DNA of 64,000 nucleotides, from positions 20,420,214 through 20,484,213 of the forward strand of contig NC_044006.1 of the NCBI RefSeq assembly GCF_900496995.4. The letters run 5' to 3'. Below the pieces are notes generated by a model. It was not told the DNA's origin and made no database searches. It saw only the letters and a list, made by a program, of their open reading frames with translations. The stretch comes from Aquila chrysaetos chrysaetos (lineage: Eukaryota > Chordata > Aves > Accipitriformes > Accipitridae). This document shows positions 27,101-39,135 of this stretch, one piece after another. Made by a program: the position numbers and the translations under genes. Within the stretch, counting starts at the first letter, position 1. The number at the start of each line of letters is the position of its first letter.

Positions 27101-30100
27101 TACTGCTTATGGGTTTGTGCTTTTTTGTCTGGTGTGGTTCAGCTATGTGTCAGTAGGTCTTCCAGGATGGAAAAAAAAACCCCACCTTGCTTTTAGAATG
27201 TTATTGCAATTAGGCTGTTATTCTTTGGTTCAGGGTCTTACAAGACGTAGTTTTGTGGTCATGGAGGTTGTCATAGTGGAAACCAAGCTGCTACAAGTTT
27301 GAACAGTCTAGCTGACTTCCCCAAATGCAACTTCTTTTTTCTCGTGGCCACTCCTATTGCCTCACTAGTCATACTGAATTTACTTTCAGCGTAGGGCACA
27401 ACAATGCTGCAGGATGCAAGTGTCTGTAGGTTGCTATTGTGTGCTGCTCTGGTCATTTGACTTTGTGTGCAACAAAACTGGTTAGCATTTCTCTTTCTGC
27501 TAAGCAGCCTTGCAGATGGTATCATTTGCTATATTTCCTTGTGGTCCTCTGGGTGTATTTCCCTTCTGAGGCTCAACTGAATAAATCAGCTAGTAAAGTG
27601 CTGGCAAAGGTGTGGGCCAGGACAACCTCAGAACTAAGCCTTTTGGTGCAGTGAGAGGGGTCAGCAATGTGGGGAAAAATAGCTCTTTCAAATCATTATC
27701 AAAACCAGTTTTGCTGTTGCAATGGAGACTTAGCTACATCTGCACCTCTCTACTAATTACTACTAACTACTAACAACATGTCTAAAAGCCACTAGGTGCC
27801 TGCCAAACCCTCCATGTGACTGTGTACCTATCCACTGTCTTCTCAGCCTGCCACTTACCATGCAGACATGGTCACTATCCCCTTGCTACCCAGTACTCCA
27901 CAACCACTTGGTCACCAGCTTATTCATCCGCAGGTCCACATTCTTTGCTTGGCCTCCCACCCATCCAGACTTACAATGTAGCACAACCCCAGCTCATGCA
28001 ACAGGCAACATTGAGGACTGCCAATACGACAGCTTTGTGGAGATAAAGTTTGGTTTCCAGCCTTCTTTTCTAGGCATTTCTTTTTTAGCAGTCACAGTCA
28101 TATCAAGAAACATCTGTTTCAACCCCTTCAGCCCTCACAGATTTCACCACGTCCCTAAATTCTACCAGCCACCCTGATGGATGTGCCAGAAGGACAAATA
28201 AATAAGCATTAGGAAATGCATTAGGAAATTCCACTAGCAAGTTCCCAGGCTGGCACAAAAAGAAGACAGACCTTATATTGGTTGCTACATTCTTCAGGAA
28301 AAGCAGTTCTATCACCATCAGTTTCAGCAATAAGCAGCTCAAACCAACAGCAATTTATTAACAACATTCTGTGTGCTTCATTTCTTCAGAGAAACTGGTA
28401 GCAGCAGTCTCTAGTCCTCATCCGTCCCATGGGGCTTCTCTTACAAGTGGAGAGAGGAGGTGTCTGCTTTTCTTCATGGCCCACACATGAGCAAATAAAG
28501 CTCTCCTCTTCATTCATTTCCCTCCGTGTCTGATATTTATTCACAGTTCAACGGGGTGGAGTGAACTCAGCAGCCCAAGGGCCATTTGCTGGGCCTGGAT
28601 GCTCCTCACACACTCTGCGGGGATGCATCACCCTCCACACTATGTGATGCTGCGCTTACTGCTGTGATTAGCATGATTGGCAAACAATGATGGCTGCTGG
28701 CATTTCTTAGGTAATTAATGCATCAATAACAGTTTGCTCCTCTGTGATGATAGTCTAACTACCTGCAGTTGGGCTTAACTTTACTTTCCAATGTTTTTTT
28801 TAGTTTTGCTGTGGACGCTGAGGCTTGTGTAAGCATAACATAAATGCAGCTGGAAGCATATCTGCCCTTTGAACTCCTCGCTTGCTCTTCCCAGAAGGTC
28901 TATCTTATTATTTCTGTTCAAGGATACATGAAGTTGGCTGCATGCCTAGATTTGCATCTGGTGTCTAAAAAGAAAAATAACAATTTGCTTCAACACTATA
29001 TTTGGAGATGGCAGAGGACAAGAAGAAGCTGAGGCTGAGAAACTGAGCCATTGTCACGGGACTGAGCAGCCGCACACATCCTGCCCGTAGCTTGAGGATG
29101 TTAGTCCTGTGCCTAAGATCAAGGGCCAGGGAATGCAATTTTTTCCTCATATACACATCCTTGTAAAAGCAAACTATGATAGACTAGAATGTGATTTTTT
29201 TCAAGATCCTGCCAGCTTCTAATTATATTTTATGATTGCTTTGCTTGTAGAAGTCCTCCAGACAGGTGGAGCAATGTTCATCCTCTATCGACTGAGGAAG
29301 ATTCGTGCCAACTTGCCACTCCTACTCTGAAAATTTCTTGAGGGTATGCAGATAGTCTCTTGGCACCACAGCTCTGCAGGAGCTTCAGCAGTGCACGGGA
29401 ATAGTAGGGTTCTTCAAGACTTAAGGCATACCCAGGAGGAAAAAATCATCTCTCTCTTCAGAAGTGCACAAATGCCCTTAATTATGAGAAAACGAAACAG
29501 CTACAAGCCCCTCCACTTTCCCTTCTTCCGTGATGGAAACTTAGCAGTAGCTTATGGATAGCATCCCAACAAACAAAACAATCATTTCTCCATATTTGTC
29601 AGCTGAGTGTCTCTACTTTCAACTCCTTCACCACTCGTCACAAGGTTAATTTACTGCTGATGAGGCTATAGCACTTTAGAGACTGCATCAATCCTCAGCC
29701 TGCTGTACAGTTTTTGTCAATGGGATTAGCAATGCTTGCAAAATTTAGTGCCTAACATGCAATAGCTGTTCCAGAAAGAGGTCTACTGCTTCCCCTTAAA
29801 GATGACATCTTTGGTTGCAGGCCAGGTGTCTCACACTCCTACTGCCTAAACCATGACTTGGAGCCCTGGTCCTCTGGGGATTTTTTTCATCTGCAACTTG
29901 AACTGCTGTATCTCACTTACATATTAGTGTTATAAGCACTTCCATCCTGAAAAGCAGCTGAAGAAAAGGTCTGGTGTGCCTGACCTCTTGGATAACCAGG
30001 TCAGCAAGAGAAAAGCATGTGCTTAACTGGTCCACAGCCGAAGACTTACTGCAGTGAGAGTGTTTTTCATAGTGTCAGCATCTTGGCTAGCTAATAACTA

Positions 30101-32440
30101 ACCTGTAATAATTATCCTGTTCTTACCACAGGATGTGCAGCCTCCTAATTTTTGTGGGATAGATGATCAGTTTTCTCAGGATGGGTATTTCCGTGGATTG
30201 GATCCTGTTTTGCTGCAGTATGCCTGTGTGAAGAAAAACTCAGTCCTTTCCCAGGCTTGAGACCTGCATTGAACAGGAAGACAATGTTCACTCTTCTGAT
30301 ACTAATGACCAAGTGAATTTTTCTTTTCTCAGACTATCATTTAGCCAAGACTATCGGTCTGAGTCTTCAGTCACTCTCAGTCCTAGCATTACTTTGGATG
30401 CCTCTTTAGGGAAATCAGTGTTCATATTACTTTAAACATAGCTTTATAGTGGAAATGCATATTTCAAATATTATCTATGTATTGTGGCCATGATATATTG
30501 CGGATGCATTTCTATAAATGCACCCTAAAATAACCCAGAGAAAGAACAGATGGAAAAGATTTTTAAAGTCTTCATAACAAATCCAAAGCAATTTCCAGAA
30601 ACTATGTCAGTTAGCATAACAATAATTGCACCCACAGTTCTTCCTTCTCAAAAGATTTGATATTGTATGTATAGGACTTCATGGTCCTGTATTGCATTTC
30701 TACAGCTTTTGAAGTCTCATTTAAAGTTTGGAAAGTGAAGCTATTGGAAACTTGGCTATTCCCTTGTATTTGATGGCCAACCAAAACACTGGATATGTCT
30801 TGTCAGATGTAAATGATAGGATAGTATGTTGTGATGTGTGTATTTTAGAGACCAAATCCTTGTTTGTAGAGGTTTTATGTTGACATGGGAATCATGCGCC
30901 ACTTCATCAGTAATTTCACTCTCAAACCAGTGCAATTATAATAAAATACAATAGAGTAGAACCAAGCCACAACTGAAACATCAGCTTTCTATCCCCTCCC
31001 ATCACTTGTGAATGAGATGTGAAAAGTTCAGGCTTACCGTAACTCTGCACTAGTGTCCAATACACAGGATTTTGATCAATAAAAACACATATTTTCAAGC
31101 CTTTATTGCTTTTTTTTTCAGTTGCAAGCAGAACACTGTATAAAAACACGGCCATAATTCTCCCAACACATGGCTTGCTTAGCTTAGTCTGCTTTGTTAG
31201 TGGATACTGCTAATACATCTGCAGAACATACTTTCCTGACTTGCCCATCTCTTTTAAAGCTCCCTTTCCTGACTGTCTTTTTGTATGGCACCTGTCTGAT
31301 GAAACACGCTTAGCTGAATTCCTCTTTACCTATCAAATAGAAAAGTTTCTGACACATTTCCATTTACCCATACTATCATTTTTTTCTCCACTGATTTGCT
31401 GCTTTGTTTTCTGTACTTCTGGCAACCTTGCCATCCTTAAACAGACCCTCAGCTGTATTTGTTAACCTTGTGAATTTAGGGAACAGATAACAAATTTGCT
31501 GTAATGCTGTGATGCTTTCATTCTCACTATCAGAATGATCCTAACAATAATCTCTGGGAGATCTGCATACAGGTCAAAAGTCAGTAAGTCAGTTATGAAC
31601 TGATTTTGAGGTATTGGTTTAGTATCTTGCTCTTGCAGTTGCAGCACTTCTTGGAGATGTATCTTGGGGTTTGTACTTTGTGCCTCACCTGCACTTTCAT
31701 AGCTACCATTGTCCTTTTCCAAATGTGTTGCCACACACCCGATGCAGTCTGATCCCCCTTCAAAAAGCAACGGCATTACCGTGTTCATGCCGAGTGAGCT
31801 GTTCTCATTGACTTTCAGAATTAACTAACAGAATTCAAAATGCAAGGGAACTAGTTCACACTTCACCACCAGTTCAAGAAAATAAAATGTTTCTCTAATT
31901 AGCCCTAAATGTATCATAAGTTATGTCTTCAAAAATTAGGAAGAAGAAAGGTTTTGGTTACATTTATGGCTTAGGTCACAGGAACATTAAGTAAGCTTAC
32001 TTTGGCCCTGATACATCCCCCTGTTTTAGTGTTTGTTACTATTTGCTTCATTTGAAATCTCTTTCTAAAGGCAAACACTAGCTTTAACCAGAGCAGAACT
32101 GCTCCCATTCCCTGTACCATGCTAAAAAAAATCTAGGCTTAGATCCCAAAGGGTGGGAGAAAAACAAACCAACCAGCCCTAGTTCTTCTTTATAGAGGCT
32201 CAGGCAGATAATACTTTTAAAACAAACATATGTCTGAGAAAGACTTTCTCCTTTGGAAGCCAAGATCTTCCCTTTGAAGGCTGTAACCTGATGCTCAGGA
32301 CACGTCCCGCTGCTTCTGGCTGCAGCCTTGAGCTCTTTGCCACCTTCTGAACAGGAGCACATCTATGGATATTTATGAAACCATTTACCGATAGAGGTGT
32401 ATGTACGTCTCTGCACCTCTCCATTCACAGATCCTTACGT
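12119..32440. other. Intergenic region, about 20 kb, no gene recognised
   Basis: Short open frames occur on both strands at the density expected by chance, and none was recognised. Small low-complexity features include a T/G-rich and alternating purine-pyrimidine stretch at about 21940-22035, a run of ten G at 22141-22150, a 13-A run at 17784-17796 and a repeated GGCACCTGTGA motif near 21025-21046. There is no CpG island and no splice-flanked exon that I would defend. Distal regulatory elements cannot be excluded. Confidence 0.55.
21940..22035. repeat. Degenerate TG/TA-rich microsatellite
   Basis: The stretch alternates TGTG, TATA and GTAT words (for example GTGTGTGTCTTTCTGTGTCT and CATACATATATAAATATGAG), with interruptions. 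It looks like a decayed dinucleotide repeat. No gene overlaps it. Confidence 0.65.
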
Positions 32441-32444
32441 ATCC

Positions 32445-32560
32445 TCACTAGAAAAATCTGTAAGATATTTAAAGTTGCAGTACCATTTATTGCAAATAAA
32501 TTAAAGCTGAATGCAACTTCTGCATAAAAGGGAATAAAATTTGGTCTCTACGTATTACTT
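32445..32560 (+). repeat. Direct repeat copy A (partner at 34341-34455)
   Basis: This segment matches 34341-34455 in the same orientation over about 115 bases with scattered substitutions. Shared words include TTAAAGTTGCAG, ACCATTTATTGCAAATAAAT and GCTGAATGCAAC, followed by CATAAAAG and GTCTCTAC. The copies lie 1.9 kb apart. This is either a local duplication or two insertions of one short interspersed element. No family was recognised. Confidence 0.85.
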
Positions 32561-34340
32561 ATTTACTATTTGTGTATGGGCCCGTGGTTTATTAATTTGT
32601 CTAACCCCCTTCTTGCATTAATGTCCTTGAACTGCCTTTTTGCCCCCACCTCTCAGTCTCTGTCCCAGAACTGTGTAAAGTGTGGCCTATTAACTTTGCA
32701 GCCTTCATATGTAGCCTTCAAATTCAATATTTTATTTGGTACAGGAGTAAGTTAATTATTCTGCTCTTCACCTGATACCTCACTTGCTAAATCATTGTTC
32801 CAGGAAAAAATCCACCTTTGGGAGTCCCTTTTCCAGCCCCCCTGAAATCTAGCTACCATCCTGAAACACAGTAACTTTGCACCTTTAACAGCTCAACAGA
32901 GTGGCTTTTAAATCCTGTGTCCCTGAAGAAGGTCCTAGGAGCATTCCCTGCCAACACAGTGATTAACAAAACAGAGGTGCAGATGGTTTCCAAAGCTTCC
33001 CAAGACCTGAAATGAGCCCAGGATGAATGAGCCTCCACATCCCTTCGCTGGGCAATGCATCCGCAGAACCTCGAAGGCTTGATGGTAACTCGCCTGGGTG
33101 CCCACCACGCTTACAGACAGCATCTGCTGCCACGCGTGGTCAGACACCAGGTTTGGCAGAGCTGCTGCCCGGTGTGGGAGAGGTTTAAGCTGTCAAAGCC
33201 ATTGTGCAGCAACAGGTACCAGCTTGGAGCTCAATAACCACCCATTAATAGTGTACACGTGTCTCTTCCTCAAGGGCAATCGCCGAAAGAGAACAAGACA
33301 GTATTTCCCAGCAAGGAAGTAACAACGCATAACTGTGAACCCAGTTGGGAAATGCATGATAATTGCAGCACAGTCCTACCGTAAACAAGAGGAAAGAAGT
33401 CAGCGGAGCCAGGAGGAAGGGACCTTTTCCATCAGCCCTCACTCTGGCAGCGACGCACCCACCACATCTGCCCTGGCCTCCTGGCGTGTGGCAAGGCGTA
33501 ACACTGCCCAGGGCAGGAGGGTGTCAAGAGAAGTTCCATGAGGTATTCCTGAGCAAAAGAGGCTTGTGCGAATGAAGTCACAACCCTGGCACCAACGCCA
33601 ATCGTTAATAAGGTGTTAATAAGTTCAAAATCAAAGCCTGTCCCCACAGGGGACACAGTTTTGTGGGCTTAGTGCCACGAGATGACGATTCAAGAGTTTC
33701 TCCTGTGTGCTGGAAAGGGAATTGGCTGTGTTACCTAAATGAACTACCAGTCAAAACACATCTCAAAAATCAAACCCAGCTCCCACAGAGTCAGTGACAG
33801 AGGTTGCAGCCCACAGCTGCCAGGGCCGCTCTACGGTCCCTACCTAATGGATGGGATTTCCTACCATAACGAGGGATGCTTTTAGGCTTCCATATCACAG
33901 ACTGAAGAACATGAGCATTTCCTTCCCCGTTTCTGCAGCGCAGGGCAGAGTTCAACACAGCATTAGAACAGTAGCCCGTCTGCCCTTTTAAGTAGCTCTA
34001 CCAAGCACATAATTTAGCAACCAAAATAATTAGCTTTAATATAAAGTGTCTCAAACTGTCAATACTTTATGTTTAAAGTCTCTTTAAACTCAAAGTACTT
34101 TCTTTTAGGAATTTTATTCATCAGGTTTAAGAATTCTTAGTTAAAAATACAAATCATTATCAACATTTGTTTAAGCTATAGAAAAGCTTCATTTTCTAAA
34201 GCTAAGGTTAGATTTTTGAAGCTGATGGTTTGCTTACCTCTTCTTTAACTTGTATCTCTTACGTACATAGTGTCTATATAAATTGTGTCCTCTCGCTTCT
34301 ATTACTGCCAATATGCACCAGTATAAGACTACAAAACACA
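32561..34340. other. Spacer between the two direct repeats, no gene recognised
   Basis: The spacer is mixed-composition intergenic sequence. The part at about 33030-33680 is more GC-rich than its surroundings but has few CpG dinucleotides and no recognisable exon. Confidence 0.5.
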
Positions 34341-34455
34341 TCACTATAAAAATCTGTATGATTTTAAAGTTGCAGAACCATTTATTGCAAATAAATTACA
34401 GCTGAATGCAACCTCAGCATAAAAGAGAATAAAATGGGGTCTCTACTCTTACATA
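34341..34455 (+). repeat. Direct repeat copy B (partner at 32445-32560)
   Basis: This is the second copy of the 115-base direct repeat. It starts at TCACTATAAAAATCTGTATG and runs through ACCATTTATTGCAAATAAAT to the GGTCTCTACTCTTACATAGG area. Similarity fades on both sides, so the duplicated unit is short. There is no poly(A) tail or obvious target-site duplication at either copy. Confidence 0.85.
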
Positions 34456-35164
34456 GGAAGTACCTTTCTCTGATACATAGGTGAAGAAAGATAATGTTCT
34501 CGATGCCTGCTTGAATGAATTTCTTTATCCAAGTTAATCTACATGGGTATGAATTATGATGAGATTCAATATGTTTCATATCTACATTTCACTAACTAAA
34601 GAATCCTTTAATGTCTGTAATGCACGTGAACTTGACCTATTGCATTCAGCCTTGTTTTCCAAAACTTGCAGTCCACTGTGATACAGATAACAAAAATGCC
34701 TTCTCTGATAAAAAGATGGCTGCACAAAACAAGGAGTTTCCCCTGCAGTGTGTTATTTCCTGGAAAGAAGGAAACACTCCTGGACAAAAAACCTGGAAAT
34801 CATGTTTCTTTTTTAAAGCCTCTGCAAGAGGTAGCTCAAATACAGCCCTATAGTGGGTCAGACACTATTTTTTAAACTTTCATAGATTTCTTTTTCCTTC
34901 TCTTTACAGTGCAATGGTTCAGGATTGCTCGACTAAACTCTAAGAACAAGAATAGTGCCATGGTTTAGCTTGGCTGACAACCAAATGAACGCTGACAAGA
35001 CATTTCACGCATCTGAAGGCCTTTTGTCAGCGTACGCTGTTCTTATGCATCTTCGCCTCATCTCCAGCATCCCGCTTCTACCCTTTCGGGGCCAAATGAA
35101 TTTCTGACTTCCATCCTTCCCAGGATAGCTTTTGCTTGATGAAACAGGCTGGGGTTTTTTTTCC

Positions 35165-35560
35165 TTGAAAGCTAGTGTTTACCGCCGTGCAAAGCCACAA
35201 GTGACTTTAACGGTCCCTTCCAACCACGGACGAGAGAAATGTCTCCGCATACGGAGATAAAACCGGCTAAGCCCGGGGGGTGGGGGGTTGGAGAAAACGC
35301 CGATTTCCCGCGACCCCGAGGCTGAGGAGAAGCACCGCCGGCCCTTTCTCGGCTTCGCTAGCAGAAAGTGCAGCATGCCGGTTGCCCAGAAGAGGGAGCT
35401 GGCTTCCCACCCCCAAAAAGCGCTTCGGGCGCCTTTGCCCCCGGGGAGAGGGGGGAGAGCCCCCCATCCACCCCCACCCCCCCAGCCCTCCCTGCCACCT
35501 GAGCTGGGGCTCAGGGACACCAGTTCTCAGGGTTCCCCCGCCCTGCCCGTCACCCAGCCT
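35165..35560. promoter_or_regulatory. Orphan CpG-island-like segment
   Basis: GC content and CpG density rise sharply against AT-rich flanks, with CpG words such as CGCCGATTTCCCGCGACCCC, CACCGCCGGCCC and GCGCTTCGGGCGCC. It also holds G-runs (35274-35290) and C-runs (about 35461-35490) that could form quadruplex or i-motif structures. No known coding exon overlaps it; the overlapping frames of up to 160 codons on both strands reflect high GC. A good + strand donor follows (CCAGG|GTGAGA, exon end at 35685). It could be the promoter of an unannotated or non-coding transcript, or an upstream alternative promoter of the gene starting near 43 kb. Direction is not resolved. Confidence 0.6.
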
Positions 35561-38500
35561 CTGGTCTGCACTAGCCTGAAATGGGCTGATGGCCAAAAAA
35601 ACCAAACCACACCCACCCACCCCGTTAAAAAAAGCATCTCCCCGAGTTTGTTGTTGGTAGGGCAATTGCAAAGTACCCAGCCAGGGTGAGAGACCACCAA
35701 GTTTCTGAGCAGCTGGATACCGCACACCTGGAGTGTGGCTCTGGTACACTTTATGTCCCCCTGCGAGCTAAAAAGGGGCTCTGCAAGGGACTAAGCTGAA
35801 AAAGGAGGTGCCATGCCAGCGCAGGTCCTGAGCAGGAGCTTCAAAAAGAGCCTCTCCGGTTAGAGTGACTCACCTAACTAGATTCCACTGAAAATGAATC
35901 CCATACATTGCATGAGGTCCATCTATATTATTTCAGAAAACAAACCTAAACTGTGTGGGAATTTGACAAGGGAACAGTAAAAGAGATGGAAAGGATTACA
36001 TGGCACCTTTCAGATAGGAGTGAGTTAAAAGAACAGAATACACAAGCTTCATTAAATTTGGATAGAGAAAATTAAAAAGTGGATTCTGCAGTATATTCTG
36101 CTGGATTTGTGTAGATTGTTTGGGGAGAAAGGACTGTAGGTATTTTAAAAGGTGATACCCACTTATGTGGTCATGTGCTAAAGCATGGAGAAAAAAAAAT
36201 AAAGTACAAGGTGTAGTTATTTGAATTTTTCAGGTTTTCTTGCCACTTGCATAATTCTGCTTGCCTCATTTTTTATTTGCATGATTTAGTACTTTTTCAT
36301 CCACTTACTTAGAATTCCCCACAAATGTTTTCTTCAGAAAAGTATTTGTCGTTCAGAAGGAATAACATATTTGACATTAGTGGTATTCCTATCAGAATAT
36401 CCTTAAAGCAAAACAGAGAGGAGGAAGAGGAAACAAGGGCTAGAGGGACCTACTCACTCCAGGGCCATTTAAGATGGAAGAAGGCCAGCAGCCATTTCAG
36501 CACTCCTTTCAAATAGTTTTGCACAGCTTTTGTCAAAACACCCTTTTAAGTAACCCTTTTGCTGAAGCAACATGCCAGCATTTTCAACCTTTCTAGAACT
36601 GGCAGTGCTTTCAATATACATTATTTCCTTAGAGTTCAGTACATTTATGTTCAGAAAATGTTATTGAACATAACTGGGGGCAAAGGACTTGACACATATG
36701 CAAATTATCCAGGAAACAGTTAGTGTCTTGTTAGTACTACATTGTTAACCACATAAGTCTAAAATCTGAGAGGTATTGACTGTCTACTGAGATGATGATA
36801 GTCATACTGATAATACCATAACTGTAAATTTGTTTATTGAAGGCTGCAGCTGTACGTAACTCTGTTGGTCTGCTGTCTCAGGCTTTGCAGAATGAGCATT
36901 ATAAATACTTCTTGGGTAAAGTCCACTTTGGTGAAAAACCCTGTCTTGCTTACAGGGCAGTTTCCGTACAGTAATCTGGACATACTTCCTCTTTTAGCAG
37001 AATAAAATATACCAAAGGGTCACACTTAAAATCTCTGGCCTAGGGTGGTGGTTTTTTTGTTTTTCTAATTTTTACTTCTCATTTTTCACTTAAATGTTTT
37101 AGTTTCACTAAGTCTGGTCACAAGAATGACAAAAATAATGCCTTCCTTTTAAAGCTTCGTGAAACTACCAGATGTTTATTTGGTCCTACAAGCATATACA
37201 CATATACCTAAGGTTAACATTACTAGATATATTCCTGTGCATAAAGGAACTTGTTTAGGTGGAAATCATGGACTGTTAAACCCAGAAATACATACAAACA
37301 GATAAAAAAGAATAAAGCAGATCGAGAGTCGAGTGTACATAAAGTAGTTTATGCACAAAAACATGCTAAAATTGGGGTAATTATTGATGTATATAAGGAC
37401 TGCATATAGAAGTTTTTCCTAAAGATAGCAAGATAGTTTTAGGTACAGGCAGAGGGTTTATCACCAGTTTCTAGAGAAAAGAAACTGTAAAAAAACTCCA
37501 TTAAATGTTTGAAACTGCTCAATTTTGCTCTCATTAAACTCATAAACTCTAACTGTGCGTGAAAGCACTTTTCCTGGGACAGAGAAACTCAATGCGAAAG
37601 AAAAGGGAAGCACAATCTGAAAAAGTCATGTATAGAAACAAGGCATCTGTAGATGGAAAGGAGAGGAACTGACAAGGAAAAATTAATAGAAAATAATAAT
37701 ACACTTTAGAAAGATAAGGCAGTAGAAGTGGAAAAAACAAAGAGTTTGCAGAGAGATAGAACATGAGTGTGCCTGGCCAAAAAATGAGAAATCGGCTGTG
37801 AAATGGCTCGGCAGCATTCTGGGTGCTCAAAGCACTTTCCAAAAGCCAACAGAAATTCAAAGTGGTCTTTTGTTTAAAGTACAAGCATTTCTTTCTTCCT
37901 CCCAAGTGAATAAGCTCTTATCTTTAAGATAGGATTTGTCTTGCTTTGATGACAGGCAAGAGCTCAGGGAAGAACATTTCTGTCACTAAGCTGACTAGCA
38001 AACTGCTGTGAGTTTCAGTCTAATAAAGTTCCCATTAACATCAGAGAGAGTGGGATTTGGGGGTTATTTCTTTTCTAGGGAAGGAGAGGTTCTTTTTAGG
38101 GCACAGGGTTATAAAGTTTGATTCATGCACGTGTTAGAAATTTGGGGGCTTTCAGCATTTAGGAAAACAAGTGTAGGTGGGAGTTATCTAACTTCATGGC
38201 ATGCAAAAGGTGCCTGCACAAGTGGCACGTCAGCTTTTTAATACGGTATTGTTATGAAATATGCCAAGCAGTGCTGCTCAGCTACTGCTCTGAATATTAA
38301 ACAGCAATTACTGCTTGCACTAATACCATCACATTATCCTGAAAAAAAGATCTAAAAAAGAAAGTGTTTTATTTCAATGCCTGACAAATAGTTGGAGTTT
38401 GGCTCTCGGTTTCACTTAGTCATTTTCTTGCCACAGGGTGAGCTTACAGTTCCTACACTGGGTGGTTCATTCACTTAAATTGAACCACATCATGGAAGAA

Positions 38501-38977
38501 AGCATTAACATCAGCTTTAACATTCAAGTGTAATGGATAAGTTATGTGAGAATCCTAACTCTATACCCACGTCATAATTTCTTAGTCAAGAGATTTTTTT
38601 GCTTCTTGCTCTATTGTAGAAATACTTAATCACATCCTACCCATATTATCTATTTGGGAGGGAATCTGATTGCCCCCAGTGCAACCTACCTCACTTTTCT
38701 TGAAGGAGGAATAGATATTAAGAGCTGACCAGCTAGAGAAGCAGAGGTGTTAACTCAGCTAGCCAGGGATGTCTTTGGTCATGGGTTTGTTGCTTGAGGT
38801 TTGAGAACCAGTCATGCACAGGATATGAACCTCCTATCACATCCTTAAATGTATTTAAGCAGATCAGTTCCTTTGATTTCAAAGGAGATTTGGGGGTGTA
38901 GTGACTTTGTGCATCTTAGTGTCTATCTTGAGACACTATGTTTAACTGCAGGATTATATGTGTATATTCTTTTTCAG
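35561..38977. other. Intergenic, no gene recognised
   Basis: Apart from a C-rich shoulder of the preceding CpG-rich segment, this is AT-rich sequence with short chance frames only. No repeat family was recognised. Confidence 0.5.
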
Positions 38978-39135
38978 GAACCCACCGACAGATTTTGGCT
39001 GTTTACTGCAGCATGAAAGAGCAGGAAGAAATACTCAAGACTCTTACATCTGAAAGTGGTTCATCTTACATCCATTTACTTGATGTAATGAGGCATATTA
39101 GAGATAACTGTTGCAGTGCCCAGACTTCACTTTAG
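38978..39135 (+). other. Weak candidate terminal exon with short ORF
   Basis: A pyrimidine-rich acceptor (TATATTCTTTTTCAG ending at 38977) precedes an open frame that stays open to a TAG at 39133-39135. AATAAA follows near 39616. The frame is about 52 codons, is not recognisable as a known protein and has no supporting partner exon. Acceptor-plus-ORF-plus-AATAAA combinations arise by chance in AT-rich DNA, so this is recorded only as a low-confidence candidate for the last exon of a non-coding or lineage-specific transcript. Confidence 0.15.

Noticed and set aside
35267..35749. 160-codon minus-strand frame at the orphan CpG island
   Set aside because: It is opposite another open frame of similar length. 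The composition follows the G-runs, and there is no homology I can recognise.
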